Source: Neolentinus lepideus HHB14362 ss-1 (Eukaryota; Basidiomycota; Agaricomycetes; Gloeophyllales; Gloeophyllaceae). Taken from it: a stretch of DNA of 64,000 bases. Position numbers and translations under genes: made by a program. The stretch covers positions 20,795-84,794 of the forward strand of contig KV425555.1 of assembly GCA_001632425.1 (NCBI GenBank), in the 5' to 3' direction. Below the pieces are notes generated by a model. It was not told the DNA's origin. It saw only the letters and a list, made by a program, of their open reading frames with translations, and did no database searches. Below are positions 44,684-56,975 of the stretch, piece after piece. Position 1 is the stretch's first letter. Each line of letters opens with the position of its first letter.

Positions 44684-47600
44684 ATGAGCAAAAGAACGCA
44701 GAGCCACAAGCCAGGCCACAAGGTCGTCAAGCCCAATGGCAAAGTCACAGACTTCTTCCACATCATTCCCTCATCCTCGCCTTCGTCTCAGCCATCGTCG
44801 TCGCAGTCAAAGGTGATGCTCAAACAGCCACCTCGAGCGAGCCAAGGCGGTCTCAAAGTCAAGAAGGACAATATTCCGCCGCCGCAGGACCAAGAAGTTA
44901 TATCGATATCTTCGGGCTCCCACATCTCTATCTCCAGCAACTCCGTCGTCTGCACGTCTCCGGGTCGAGCCACGAGGAGCAGGACTCGTGCTGTAATGGG
45001 CAAGGTGGAAATCGTTTCCCCACGGAAAAATAGATCTGGTACTGTTATATCCGTATCATCTAGCTCTGAGGCTCCTGCAAAGCAATCTCGGTCAACCAAA
45101 TCGAATGTACTGGCCACAAAATCATCCTCTCTGAAACCTCTGTCGCAGGGTTCGATCAAACGGAAGAAAAAGTTTGAGTCAGACTCTGAATCGGACTCTG
45201 AGCCTGTAGAATCTGTAGTTCAAGTCTCTAGGACTTCGGCACTCTCAACCTCAAAATCAGATATTGTGAGCGCCCCTACTTGCCCACCTCAGGTGAAGTT
45301 CGACGGTCCACTTGTGCCGATGGAGAATCTTACCTGGACTCTTGAACAGCGTTCTTCTGACAGGCCTTCGCCTAAGAAAAAGGCGAAACTTGAAGCCAGC
45401 ACTGCTCCCGCCGTCCAGACTGCGACCGAAGAGGAGGAGCGGGTCCCCAGCAGCCAGTCGGACGAGCAAGAGCTCATTTCACCTCGAGTTGAGGCAAAGG
45501 ACCCTCGAGAGACCAAGGAGAATATCGAGCAATGGCGTAGGGAAACATCGCTTGTTGCGTCTCAGCCAGATGATCATGACCTTGGTTGGTTAGATATGCA
45601 ACCAACCGGCATGGACATTGATCCTGCTACCGAATCTACACAAAAAGACATTCACGAAGCCTCTACTACTGTCCGATCAGAGACAGAAGTCAGCTTCCTC
45701 CTTCAGGCTTGCACGCCATCTACCCCTATTTCTACTCTCCCTCCTACACCAGCAAAGCCAGACATTTTCCGACCGTTCACTCCTCCGCCTATGAATGAGC
45801 TGCCTCGTCTTCCCGCTACACCCGTTGTCAAAGTGACTGGCCTGTCCAGAGCCAAGGAGATTATAGCTCGGATACAGGCGCAAGCGAGCGCCCTCAGTGA
45901 CTCTGGCGAAGAGGAGAAGAAGGTGCCGGTGGATGTAGACTTGCCTGACCTGTCGGACAGCAGCTCCGAAGATGAGGAGCTGAAGTTCTTCCCGAAGGCC
46001 TTGGGACGACGGTACGTCACCTATTTCCAATCTACTCACTCGTTACTCATGAACTCTGCTCTGCGTCAGGCCGCTGACCACACCAAAGTCCAGCAGGAAG
46101 GCCACCTTGGGCCTCAGCTCCCCCCTCACGCCTCTCACCCCGCCTCTCACAAGCCTGAGCTCAGACGCCCTGACTCCCATCGCGTCCTCTTCCCGATCCA
46201 CCTCCCATGTTCTCCGCTCCCGCTCCCCCTCTGAAGGCCGCCGCGCCACGCGTGCCAGCACTCGTCTATCCAATCCGGTCCCGGTTGTGCGTCTCACATC
46301 CAGAGACCAGCCCCAACCCAAACCCAAGAAGAAGAAGGGCAGCAACCCGCTAGACTCCATGCTGAAAGAGAAGACCCTCGCGGACAAGCGCGGGCGCGGG
46401 ATGTCTGCGATGCGCGATGCTGAGGCGGCTGGGAAGGACCGGATGAAACGCGAGATGGAGTGCGAGGACGACGAGGACGAGGAAGGGGATGAGGAGAACG
46501 ACGACGTGGACATGGAAGCAATGGTGAAGAGGGGCAGGAGGATCGGCCAGACGTCGAGCCCCAGGCCGGACGAGGAGAGCGATGACGACATTTTGGACGA
46601 TAGGGATCGACTCAGGCTGCTTGGGGAGAAGCGCGGGCAGGCTGTCGGTGCGATTCTGGAAAAGGACAAGGCACAGAAGAAGAATAAGGAGAGGGAGAGC
46701 GATGTACCTGGGGTGGATGTGTTCGAGACGGGTGTACTCAAGGACGTTAGAAACGAACAGGCACAATTGCCTCGATTGGTTCTCGAGGGTGGTGAGAAGC
46801 ATGCTGTTTTACGGATGATGCAGGGGGCTGCGGAGAGGAATGGTAAGCTGCCTTGTCTTTATATATGTGTCTTGAGTGGCCGTTTACTTTCGGTTTTAGA
46901 CTTTGACAGCGCCAAGATGCTAGTGGGCACTTGTGTATGCGTCGGCTTGAATGCATCTCAGCTATCAAGGTTGCTTCCCTGGCTGTCCGAGTTAGGTACG
47001 AAGCCTTGCATTCATTCTGCGCACATCGTCCATTAATCACTGCTCTCTAGCCTGCTCCCCGGGATTTGGCTCTCTGTCCGAGACCTGCTTCCAGACTCTT
47101 GTGAACATGGCACCTCGTCTGTCGCAAGAGACGACAATCTCTGTGGTCCCGATGATGCACGCCTCCATGGTGCGCTGGGGCGGGAAGAGCTCTTTCATGC
47201 AGATTGTTGGCTGCGATGCTGCTGCAATCACCCACAAGGTGGCTATCAGTGCAAGAGCTGACGCTCTATACCGTATGGTCCATATTATGTCTCTCCTCGC
47301 TAGGTAAGCCAATTCTGCACATCTATACCTTGTGGTATCGACTATTCGTCGTAGTTCTAGTGCAGTGCCTGTCCAGGAAATTCCAAGCTTGATCTTGACT
47401 CTCGTCTTGATCGGCTTGGACTTTTCGTCCGCTCCGGAGCTTCAGAGGCGGGTCATTATCGCCATCGACTCTGCGGGTCGGCTTTGGGAAGCTCACGCTT
47501 CAGCACCTTCCGTATGTCTTCAGCGTGCGTGTATACATAGGTCCCACTCACATCTAATCTATGTAGGAGCAAGTCCTCTGTGACAAACTGGTCGCTCTAG

Positions 47601-48365
47601 CCAACGGACTGACACCTATAAACAAAGCCCATCTATTCTCTCTCCTCGCGTGCGGGGCACCCATCATCGGCCGCGTCGCGCGTTTCGTCGCGCACACGAT
47701 CCTCATCTCCTCGCACAACGCCGCCGTGGCGACTTTCGCCAGGCAAAAAGAGGAGAAGGGCGAACATGATTCCTTACCCTCGGTCCGCCCCTTGCCAGTG
47801 CCCTCCACATTCACCCCGCTCCCTTCGCTCAAGACGCTCATCATACTTCTCTCCCCATCAGTTGGGTCAGGCGCGCTGTTTGATATGAGCAACCCGAATA
47901 TAGACTATGACGAGCTGGGCCACTTTGTCGAGATCATGAGTGTGGCGTTGACGGATGTGGATGCGTATGTTGCAGAGGAGCGGAACAGCAGTGCCCGCTG
48001 CGAGGACTGGGTTGCGTCGCCGAGCAGTAGTCCGAGGAAGGAAGGGGCAGAGAAGCCGCCGACACTACTGGAGACCGTAAAAGATCTCATTTATTCCGTG
48101 CATGGGAAGATAGGTACGGCACGCCCGGTGTTTTCTTCAGGAGCGTTTGCTGACGTGTTTGTCTTTTGCTTCGGTAGTGGACACGCGCGCCGCGCACCTC
48201 GACCGCTCGCGCACAAAGGCGGCGTTGCAGAGGCTCTCGATGCGCGTCCACTTCCAGCGGCTCGCCGCGCTCAAGGCCGGGCCCGCGCGCTACGGTGTGG
48301 GCGGAGGCCCCGCCAAAGCGCGCACCCTGCGCGAGCTGTGGAAGCTCGGCGCTTCGGTATCCTAG
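44684..48365 (+). CDS. Putative CANIN-domain (SMC6/NSE5-interacting, Nse6/SLF2-like) protein
   Basis: This is a long nuclear-type protein. The first 450 residues are disordered, Ser-rich and basic/acidic, with a PIP-box-like NGKVTDFF at residues 19-26 and SIM-like EVISISS and TVISVSSSSE. After a 55-nt intron at 46012, a basic Pro/Ser stretch leads to NPLDSMLKEKTLADKRGRG and DRDRLRLLGEKRGQAVG, which resemble the start of the CANIN domain found in fungal SMC5/6-associated factors. The rest is helical (LFSLLACGAPIIGRVARFVAHTI). It ends at LWKLGASVS after the intron at about 48112. The CANIN identification is from memory of the family's look and is uncertain; a helical repair scaffold is the safe description. 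Confidence 0.55.
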
Positions 48366-48402
48366 TTTCCTGTGTCGTTATTGCTGTAACATTATTTTCA
48401 AC

Positions 48403-48650
48403 TCGGATAGAGCAGCTTTATTTGTATAGTATACGTATAGATGCCTACGATACGGCGGATATCTAGTTAGAATACGCCCTGCTATTGTGACGTTCGTACT
48501 GGATCCAATCCGAGTTGTCGTGAAAGTCGGCGATTCGGATAGAGCGGCTTTATTTGTATACATGCCTACGACAGGACGGATATCTAGATAGAATACTCCT
48601 TGCTATTGACGTTCGTACTGGATTCAACGCGAGTTGTCATAAAAGTCTGG
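48403..48650. repeat. Tandem duplication of about 120 bp between convergent genes
   Basis: Positions 48403-48530 and 48535-48650 are two degenerate direct copies. Both begin TCGGATAGAGC.GCTTTATTTG and share ATGCCTACGA, CGGATATCTAG.TAGAATAC, GACGTTCGTACTGGAT and GAGTTGTC. They fill the gap between the CANIN-like stop (48365) and the ERCC1 stop (48658), so they form the 3' ends of both transcripts. Copy 1 carries about 12 extra bases. No coding potential is apparent. Confidence 0.8.
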
Positions 48651-48657
48651 ATCGTGG

Positions 48658-49970
48658 TCAGAGCGTTCCTGTTGATGCCTCGTCGTCGTTGGTGTCTGTG
48701 TCTTCTTTTCGCCGCTTAGCTTCGGGTGCTCGAATGTCTGGGTCCTCCAGGTCGGAGTCGTTCAGATCGAGCTCAATGTCCCATACTGGGCTGGGCGGAC
48801 GTTTCCTCGGCACCTCGCCCTCGGACACTTGTCGCGGCTGTGCGTTACCTGCCTTTGAAGCGGAAATGGGCTCCGGGGCGGGCGTCGTGAATTCGGACAC
48901 GTCGATGTCGTCGCCCCACAGCACGCTCGGCTCGCGTTCGCCCGTCTTGTCCTTCTCTTTCCCCTTTGATGGGCGGGGCTGGGAGGTGGTGTACGGGACG
49001 ATGCTGGTCGCGCTGTTGCGGAAGGGCTTGTCGAACGCGTCTTTCATGCGCCGGACTTTGACCTGGCCGAAGCCGGGGAGGGTCTGCAGCTGGGCGGAGG
49101 GCGTGCGGGCGATGTCGGCGAAGCTCTGGTATGCGAAGCTCAATCAGCCTTGGGCAGCGGGAGGGGGGGAGCGTACCCCTATAGACGTCCTGAGTGTCTC
49201 GACGTCGGTCTTGTTGACCTTGCTGATGCTCGTGAGGGCGGTGCGCAGGAGGGAGAGGTAGTCCTTGTCGACGCGCTCTTTGATGAGGTCCGGGGGTCGG
49301 TGCTCGAATTGTTTGTAGGTGGAGAGGTACGTGCCGGCTTCTTCTGGGCTGTGGGGAGTTGGTGTTAGGGTGAGAGGGTGATGGAGGGAGGGGCACTGAC
49401 GTCCAGGCAACTATTATTGTGATGTTGTTGATGAGACACATCTATGGAGATAAGGGAGCGAGAAGCAGGGGGGGAAGAGGGACGGACGGACCTTTGTTAG
49501 TTCGCGGATGGGTTCCTGGTGTTCGCTCTGCGGATGTACAAGTGAGACGCACAGCAAAAGAAAGTGAGCACTTTACGCACAACGTCACACATGATCAACA
49601 ATATTCTGAGATTGTACGAGTGGCCGAGCTTCTCGATGCGCGTGTGGATGTATTCAGGATGTAGACGGTGGTATTTGAGACTGGAACGAAACCGTTCTGA
49701 CCCTCATCATTACTGGCAGTGCATAACAAAGGTACCTCAGAAACAAGACGGCCGTGGTCCGACCGACTTGGAAGTCGGGCACGATGTCGCCGAACTCTTT
49801 GCCCACATTGCGGACGTGATTGAGGACGGGGTTGAGGCGCTTGCTCTGGGTCGGACGTTATTCGAGTACAAGGGCAAGCAGCGCACCTGGCAAGGGTTTA
49901 CTATGATATTGTTGCCAGTGCCGGGCTGGACGACGGGGGGCTTGACTGGCTGCTTGGACGAGGAGGACAT
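48658..49970 (-). CDS. ERCC1/Rad10/Swi10, DNA repair endonuclease subunit
   Basis: This is the non-catalytic partner of XPF/Rad1, needed for nucleotide excision and interstrand-crosslink repair. The N terminus is short ([12 protein letters not shown]), followed by the central XPF-binding-type domain: NNIIVNPCQ joined across a 41-nt intron to [19 protein letters not shown] and [10 protein letters not shown], then [13 protein letters not shown] and LLIMCDV. The C terminus has tandem helix-hairpin-helix features ([30 protein letters not shown]). A Ser/Pro/Asp-rich tail of about 110 residues after the HhH domain is longer than in human ERCC1. Its divergent neighbour, amidohydrolase B, starts 219 bp away. 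Confidence 0.93.
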
Positions 49971-50121
49971 GGCAGAGGTGGCGGGAGGGCGGGCCGTGGC
50001 AGGAAAGTGTGCCGGCGGCTGCGATCGAGTATTGTCGTTATCGAAGGCAGCTGTGGCGCGACATACCTGCTATAATAACACTATCTCCATGCGCTCAGGG
50101 ACACAGGGCTAAGAATATTCA

Positions 50122-50165
50122 AGAATATAAGAAACACAATATAAGAAACAGAATATAAGAAACAC
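50122..50165. repeat. Short tandem repeat in the 5' flank of amidohydrolase B
   Basis: The unit AATATAAGAAACA is present three times in succession (one-base spacers) between 50122 and 50165, ending 25 bp before the ATG at 50190. It probably lies in the 5' UTR or core promoter. Confidence 0.7.
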
Positions 50166-50189
50166 TCGTCCTCGTCGTCCGTCGCAGCG

Positions 50190-53100
50190 ATGGACAAGGC
50201 TGACATCCTGCCCACCACCGTGCCCGCGCACAGGAGGCCTCATAGTCATCGTCGCGCCTGGAATGCATTCCTGATCAGCCTGCTCGTCCTCACTCTCGTC
50301 CGACTACCCTTCCATTGGAAGCTGCACCCACGCAAGACCTCGCACGTTCCCCTGCACGCCGCAGAGACGCTTCAGAAATGTCGCATGCTCGACGTTCTGC
50401 CCGCTCCTCCGTCCGACTTCAACGCACGAACCGAATCGGACAGGTTCGTGGAGGGCACACCACCCACGCTCATTAGGAACGCCACCATCTGGACTGGACG
50501 CAGCAACGGGCTCGAGATCCTCCACGGCGACATTCTCCTCGACAAGGGTCTGATCAAGGCAGTTGGCCGTGTCAAGGAGAGCCTGGTGCAGTGGTATGGT
50601 GATGACCTTGTTCACATTGATGCCCAAGGCTCCTGGGTTTCTCCTGGTATCGTCGATCTGCACTCTCACTTGGGTGTTTTGTCGGCACCTGCGCTGAGCG
50701 GTGCGAACGACGGCAACTCTCGAAAAGGACCTGTTCTGCCTTGGCTTCGTAGTTTGGATGCGCTGAACACACGCGACGACGCGTTCAAGTTATCTATCTC
50801 TGGTGGTGTCACCACAGCGCTTGTCCTCCCTGGTTCTGCCAATGCTATTGGTATGCAGTCTCTGTGTTTGACACGTAACGATCAACTAAGGCGACCTTTC
50901 TACCTTTCAGGTGGCCAGGCCTTCCCCATCAAGCTACGACCTACAAAGGAGAGGTCTCCGACATCTATGCTACTCGAGCCTCCTTACAGCATCAACGGTA
51001 GCGAAGTTGACCCCTCTCTTCCACCTAGATGGAGACATCTGAAGTACGTCTATCTACACGTACAATTCGTGTAGGCCTGATGCTCACATAACGATCTCAT
51101 TGTCTCGTAAAGACAAGCTTGTGGTACGTTTCATCCCTTTCGTCCATCTTCATTGATCCATGATAACCCTTCAGGCGAGAACCCCGGTACGGACTTCACC
51201 TCATTTGATATCTCCAACAGCGACTCATACCGCGTAGACCGCGTCTACAGCGGCACGCGCATGGATACCATGTGGGCCTTCCGTCAGGGGTGCGTCTCCT
51301 CCCGTCTCTCATGGCCCAACACCACCTATCCCATTCCTATGCCCTTGCTCCCTCCCACCCCCTCCTTGCGATTTCCAACCCGCATCTCTCACTTAAATCT
51401 AATCTATCGCACCCAGCTATGAAAAAGCCCGCCAAATCAAGAACGCCCAGGATGCCTACTGCTCGAAGGCCCTCGCGGGGGCTTGGGACGGCCTCGCTGA
51501 GTTCCCGGAGGACCTGCAGTGGGAAGCTCTGGTCGACGTGCTGAGGGGGCGGGTCAAGGCCAGTCCCTCGGCCCTCCCTCCCTCCGTTTCATGACACTGA
51601 CACTTATATTCAGATCCAGAACCATTGTTACGAGACGGTTGATTTGGAGGACATCGTCCGCCTGTGTAAGCTGACTGCCCGACTTGTGGACATGTAGGTT
51701 GACCAATACAACGCATATTAGCGAACGAATTCAAGTTTCCCATCGCGGCGTTCCACCACGCGCACGAGACGTACCTCGTACCCGGGACGCTGAAGAGTGC
51801 TTACGGTGTGCCCCCTCCTTGCGCACGCACTCTGTCGCTTATCATTGTACGCCAGGACACCCCCCGGCTGTCGCGATCTTCGCGACCAACGCGCGCTACA
51901 AACGCGAGAGCTACCGCGGGTCCGAGTTCACGCCGCGCATCCTCGCGGACGAGGGGCTGCAGGTCGTCATGAAGGTCCGTCGCCTCTCCCTTCCCAGGTA
52001 TTGTGCTGACTAGCAGGTAGAGCGACCACCCGGTCTTGAACAGCCGGTACCTGCTGTACGAGGCGCAGCAGGCGCATTATTATGGGCTCAAGGCGAACCT
52101 GGCGCTGGCGGCGGTGACGTCTACGCCGGCGACAGTTATGGGCGAGGACCATCGGATTGGGTTTGTTAAAGAAGGTCAGAGAGTTGAATATGGATGATAG
52201 CCAGCATTTCTGATATTTTGGTTGTGCAGGGTATGACGCGGGTGAATCACCATTCTCGTAATTCTCGTGTTCAAGTCTCTGACACGTCGTGCAGACCTGG
52301 TCATTTGGGACAGTCACCCCCTCGCCCTCGGCGCCACGCCCAAGCAAGTCTACATCGACGGGATCGCGCAAATATCCTCTCCCCACACGACCCCCAAGCC
52401 CTCTTCGTTCCAGTATCTTCCTGCAACGCCGAACTTTGACGAGGAGGCGAAGAAGGCGCTCGAGTACGAGGGCCTCCCCCCCCTCCAGGGCGAGCGCGTG
52501 GAAGAGGAGGTGGTGGTGTTCACGAATGTGGGGAGTGTGTATGTCAAGAGGGAGGGCGGGGTTAGGCAGGTGTTCCTCGCGAGTACGGGGGAGCGGGCGG
52601 TGGTGGTGGTGCGGGGCGGGGAGGTGGTGTGTACTGGGGCGTGCCGGTCGCAAGTCCAGAGCCTCAAGGAGAAGGCGAAGTTCGTTGACCTCCAGGGTAC
52701 GCGCGTTCTACCACTATTTAGATATCTCGCCAGGCCGCAGGCTGATTTGGTTCTTGTACTGCAGGTGGCGCGATCTCGCCCGGGCTGACGGCGTACGGCT
52801 CTCCCCTGGCGCTGCAGGAGATCCAGGGAGAAGTATCGACGCAGGACGGGTACGTCCTCGACCCGCTGCGCGTGGAGCTGCCCAAGATACTCGGCGGCGA
52901 CTTCTCCGTCGTGCAGGCTATCGATGGGCTGCAGTATGCTACCCGAGACGCTCTGTGCGTAAACTTTGTCTTGAATTCCGCGTACTGCAATCAGATTGAT
53001 TGTGCTTTGACCTATAGCATTGCCTATCGCGCTGGTGTCACGACAGGAGTGTCGGCGCCCAAGTCCGCGGGCTTCCTCTCAGGGTTAAGTGTCGCGTTCT

Positions 53101-53997
53101 CCACCGGTGCAGGACACAAGCTCGAGCAAGGCGCAGTCGTGCAGGATGTGGCTGCGCTCCATGTCTCGATCAGACATGGCGGTGCCGCGCCGAGTGTGAG
53201 CACGCAGATTGCTGCTCTGAGGAAGTTGCTCAAGGGAGAGGGGAAGGGAGAGTTGGAGCACTGGTTTAAGCGGGTTGTTTCGGTAAGTATAATGTTGAAA
53301 TATGATATGTATGACAGCTGGCTGACGTGTTGTAAAGGGCAAGACGACTCTCGTCGTGAATGTACAAAACGCTGATATCATGGCCACTCTGATCAGGTTG
53401 AAGAAGGAGGTCGAGGCAGAGACGGGTCATGCTATCAAGTTAACCTTCGCCGGCGCTACTGAGGCGCACTTGCTCGCTAAAGAGATTGGGGAGATGGGTG
53501 TTGGCGTGTTGTTATCGCCCGCTCGTCCTTACCCCGCTGTTTGGGAGGAGCGCAGGATGTATATATTTGCACTATTACTCTTGGCAGTGCGATGCTGATG
53601 GTTGATTTGTCCAGTTTGCCTGGTCCTCCACTTACACAGGATAGTTCTGTGTCGTTGCTGTTGGCCCACAATGTAACTGTCGGCCTTGGCGTTCCAGAGA
53701 ACTGGGCCGCTCGCAACATCCGATTTGATGCTGCATGGGTACGTCACGATTGCATGCTTACTCTCGAGTCAAACATTGACGTCTGTTCTTGTGTAGGCCG
53801 CGCTTGAGGCCGGAAGTGAGATATCGAAATCAGAGGCCATTGCCTTGGCATCTGTGAATGTCGAGCAGTTGCTCGGAGTAGCTATCTCTCCTGCTCAGAG
53901 CGATCTCGTGGCGACTTCTGGAGGTGACCTGCTGGATTTTAGTAGCAAGGTAGTCGGTGTGATCTCCCCCCGTAGGGGCGTCGTGGATCTGTTATGA
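50190..53997 (+). CDS. Membrane-anchored amidohydrolase (CE9-like), copy B
   Basis: This is an inverted paralog of the gene at 40547-44523. A 24-residue basic N terminus is followed by one membrane helix (AFLISLLVLTLVRL). Motifs parallel copy A: IWTGR, SPGIVDLHSHLG, SGGVTTALVLPGSANAIG, AAFHHAHETY, SDHPVLNSRYLLYEAQQA, and a second half ending SPRRGVVDLL. Comparison with copy A exposes two hard-to-see features: an 11-nt micro-exon at 51113-51123 that yields KQACGENP, and a 54-nt stopless intron at about 51190-51238, which must be removed to give GENPDRVYSGTRMDT. About 13 introns are present. The substrate is unknown; secretory-pathway or plasma-membrane location is inferred from the anchor. Confidence 0.86.
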
Positions 53998-54122
53998 TCC
54001 TCGAAACTCCAAGATGAAACGATATAAATAGTGGATGAATGTGATGTTAAACACAAAAAGTGGCATCTAGCCCAACGGCCTCAAATGAAATATACTGCTC
54101 TCACGCCTTGTAACCTGTCTCA

Positions 54123-56975
54123 CTAGCTGCCACTGTTAGTGAGAGCCTGACCAGTTACAGCCTGCCTGATGAAGTCCTGTACAAATGGTAGAGCTTTGAT
54201 GATCAGTTTGACTGGCTTTGTCTCGTCTAAACATGTTCATCAGCCAGTGCACGGGCGAAGTGCATGAGATACGCGTACCCAATGGCCATATTCTACCGTG
54301 TCGTTTGAGTATCTTCTCAGCCAGTAGAGGGTGGTTATTGGGAAGGATGACGAGGGAATGCTAGCTCATAATCAGCTGGCATGTTTCTTCCTGTACAATG
54401 ACAGACTCACCTTCGCATACCAGGCCCTCAGCTCAGTAGCTTCTTTGACATCTCTTGGTGTAAGAGGCACTTTGGCGTTGCCCACTACTTGCAAGACGGC
54501 TAGTGTCCGTCGCATCATACTGTTGGCTGCAGAGCAGGTAATATCGTCAGTAACGTACATGGGGAAGCTCTGTGAATGGGACCTACGTCTGGTTTGCATC
54601 AGTAACATCAAACTGTGGCATGCCGACCCATGCCCAATAAGAATCAGGCGCTGCGCCTGGGATAGCCTGGGAATGTATAAATACACATAATACTGAGTAA
54701 CAAATGAAGTGATCGGACAGAACGTAGTTGTCCCAGAGGTATGTCATGAGCTCTTGCTCTGGTGGCGCTTGCCCTAATCGCCGCTGCAACTAGTCAACCA
54801 ACGATGGATGGCGCTAGGGCAAGAAGGTACCTTTTCCAAGGCTTCCGTAGGCTTAGGAAGCAAATTGACATCCAGTAAGGAATATCCTTCCTCTTGAATC
54901 CACGCTATCATTTGCTTGGAGCAATCAACCTAAGTTGAGGTGCATCAGCTCGACATCGGTTGGATAGCTTTTGGACATTAGATTACTCACCAGATATGAA
55001 TGTTCTTGGCTCAAGGTACCTTTGGTTACGCTATCGAACTCGGCACGGATGTTCCCGCTGCACGGACATCGTTAGTACGGTCTTTGATCCGTCACCGAGG
55101 GGAAAGCACTTACAACTCGTGCAAGAATATTACCATGACCTTGTTGTCCATAATGTCCGATCTGTACATACTTGAGGTGTTAATACAAGTCGTGCTCCGA
55201 AGTACTTACGTGCACATAATCTGGCCGCCGAATCGTTCTTCCATGATTGGGGTCAGCAGAGGCACTTGGAGCATATTGTAGTTTCGGTATAGGTAATCTT
55301 GACGATGTGCCTTGAGCACCTCTAGTCGTCACAAGATATATTTGTTAGATGATGCGTGTCAACAAACATCCCACCTTACCCGGTATGGAGAAACTGATGT
55401 CTTCCAGCTCTGGAAACAAGTCTCAGCATGGTGATCATAGAGCGCCATCAAAACATCACCTGCCTTCCCGCGGTTCCGCATTCTTAGGAATAATACTCTT
55501 CCAGTACTTACTCTGCTCCTTTGCGACTAGCCACACAGTCTCGGTGGCAGTCTCTGATGCTATCATGGGCGCAAGCTCTGGTGGTTCTTCGCCTACAATC
55601 GTCCGTGCCACAGCGAGCGCAGACTTTGAAATTGCGTCTAGATTGTAGCCACCCTGGGGAGAATGTTCATGCAGAGACATAATGATGTGTGCAGAGAGCA
55701 GACCTCGAGAGCTACAACGAGTCGACCTCCAGCCAATGAAGAGAGCATGTGCGTCATATGTGCGTAGCCTGCTGGCGAGACATGGCACTCGCCGAGCTCG
55801 TCTCCGTCAGCTGCGTCGAAACCCGCTGATACTGCACGAGAATGATTAGTCCATAGGCGTCCAGATTGGAAACAAAACAGTTCGCACTGATGACGAGGTC
55901 GGGCGCGAACTCTCGGGCGATAGGCATGACTACATGATAGAAAGCATGCAAATAATCGGCGTCCCGCATGCCCTTTTCTGGCCATGGAATATTTACGGAG
56001 CTGTAACATCAGTTCAGATATACCACGATTTTTCACGTTGCATGACAAATCGTACTATCCCAGCCCTTCTCCTTCGCCGCTCATCTCCATGCTTCCGAAA
56101 GGACCGCACGGATAGAAGCGGCCGCCCTCATATCGGTGTAGAGATATATAGAGCACGGATGGATCATCGTAGAAGGCTTTCTGCGTGCCATTTCCTGATG
56201 TAAAATCAGCATCCTGCGAGATAAGAGTCTCCTTATTTACCGTGATGCACGTCCCTGGCATTCACCTATAAGGGTTTTGACGTTGTGAAGATTAAAATGA
56301 CTGACCAGTCCAATATCAGAACCTTCTTCACTGGTGTCAGTTGCTGCACTGTTCGGACGGCTATTGCTACATTATTGAAGAAACAGAAGCCCATGTGTTC
56401 TTCAGGCTCAGCATGATGACCAGGAGGTCGAACAATGGCGAAAGTCTTCTTCAGATTGTTCCGTGCCACAGCCAAGGCGGCTTCTATGACTCCTCCCGCG
56501 CTCAATTCAGCCGCAAAAGGAGTTTTGGGCGACACATAAAGGGATAGTTCATTGTAGAAGGCCTCCGATTCCAGAATATACTCTTCGGAAAACGCTGAGA
56601 GTTGTTTGATCAGTACACTGACAAGAACATTGAATTATTTATAGGGTGGATTGGATGCCTACAGCTTATTTCAAGGACTTTGGCGAGGTGCACCGCGCTA
56701 TGCACGAGAAGGACTTCTTCGCGTCTCACGCGTCTGCCAGGAATTCGTCGCATTTTAGCAAGAACCTTATTGTCCTTGAGGATTTGATAGATGCGTGAGA
56801 TCCGTTCTGGTTGCTCTGGGTGATCGAGGCCAGGACGCCAGTGGGTCATCATGACGGGGTCATAAACATACCCGATGGTACGCTGCGGCTCGCGCGATGT
56901 TTCGAGCGGAAGAGAGACTGCTCGAGACTCTGCAATTGCAGAGCTTCCAGCAGCCTGTTCCGTTTCTATGTCCAT
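54123..56975 (-). CDS. Class II histone deacetylase, Hda1/Clr3 type with Arb2-like tail
   Basis: This zinc-dependent deacetylase is expected to act in gene silencing. The catalytic domain holds [69 protein letters not shown] and EGGYNL; all zinc and proton-relay residues are present after splicing. The D-V-H-H motif lies on a 14-nt micro-exon (56241-56254). The C-terminal part (from about 55450 downwards) has VMVILVHELG and [13 protein letters not shown], as in the Arb2-like domain of Hda1/Clr3. The last exon, from an intron ending at about 54225, gives [21 protein letters not shown]. The start at 56975 (MDIETEQ) is the first in-frame ATG; an upstream exon cannot be excluded because the frame is open further upstream. 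Confidence 0.92.
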
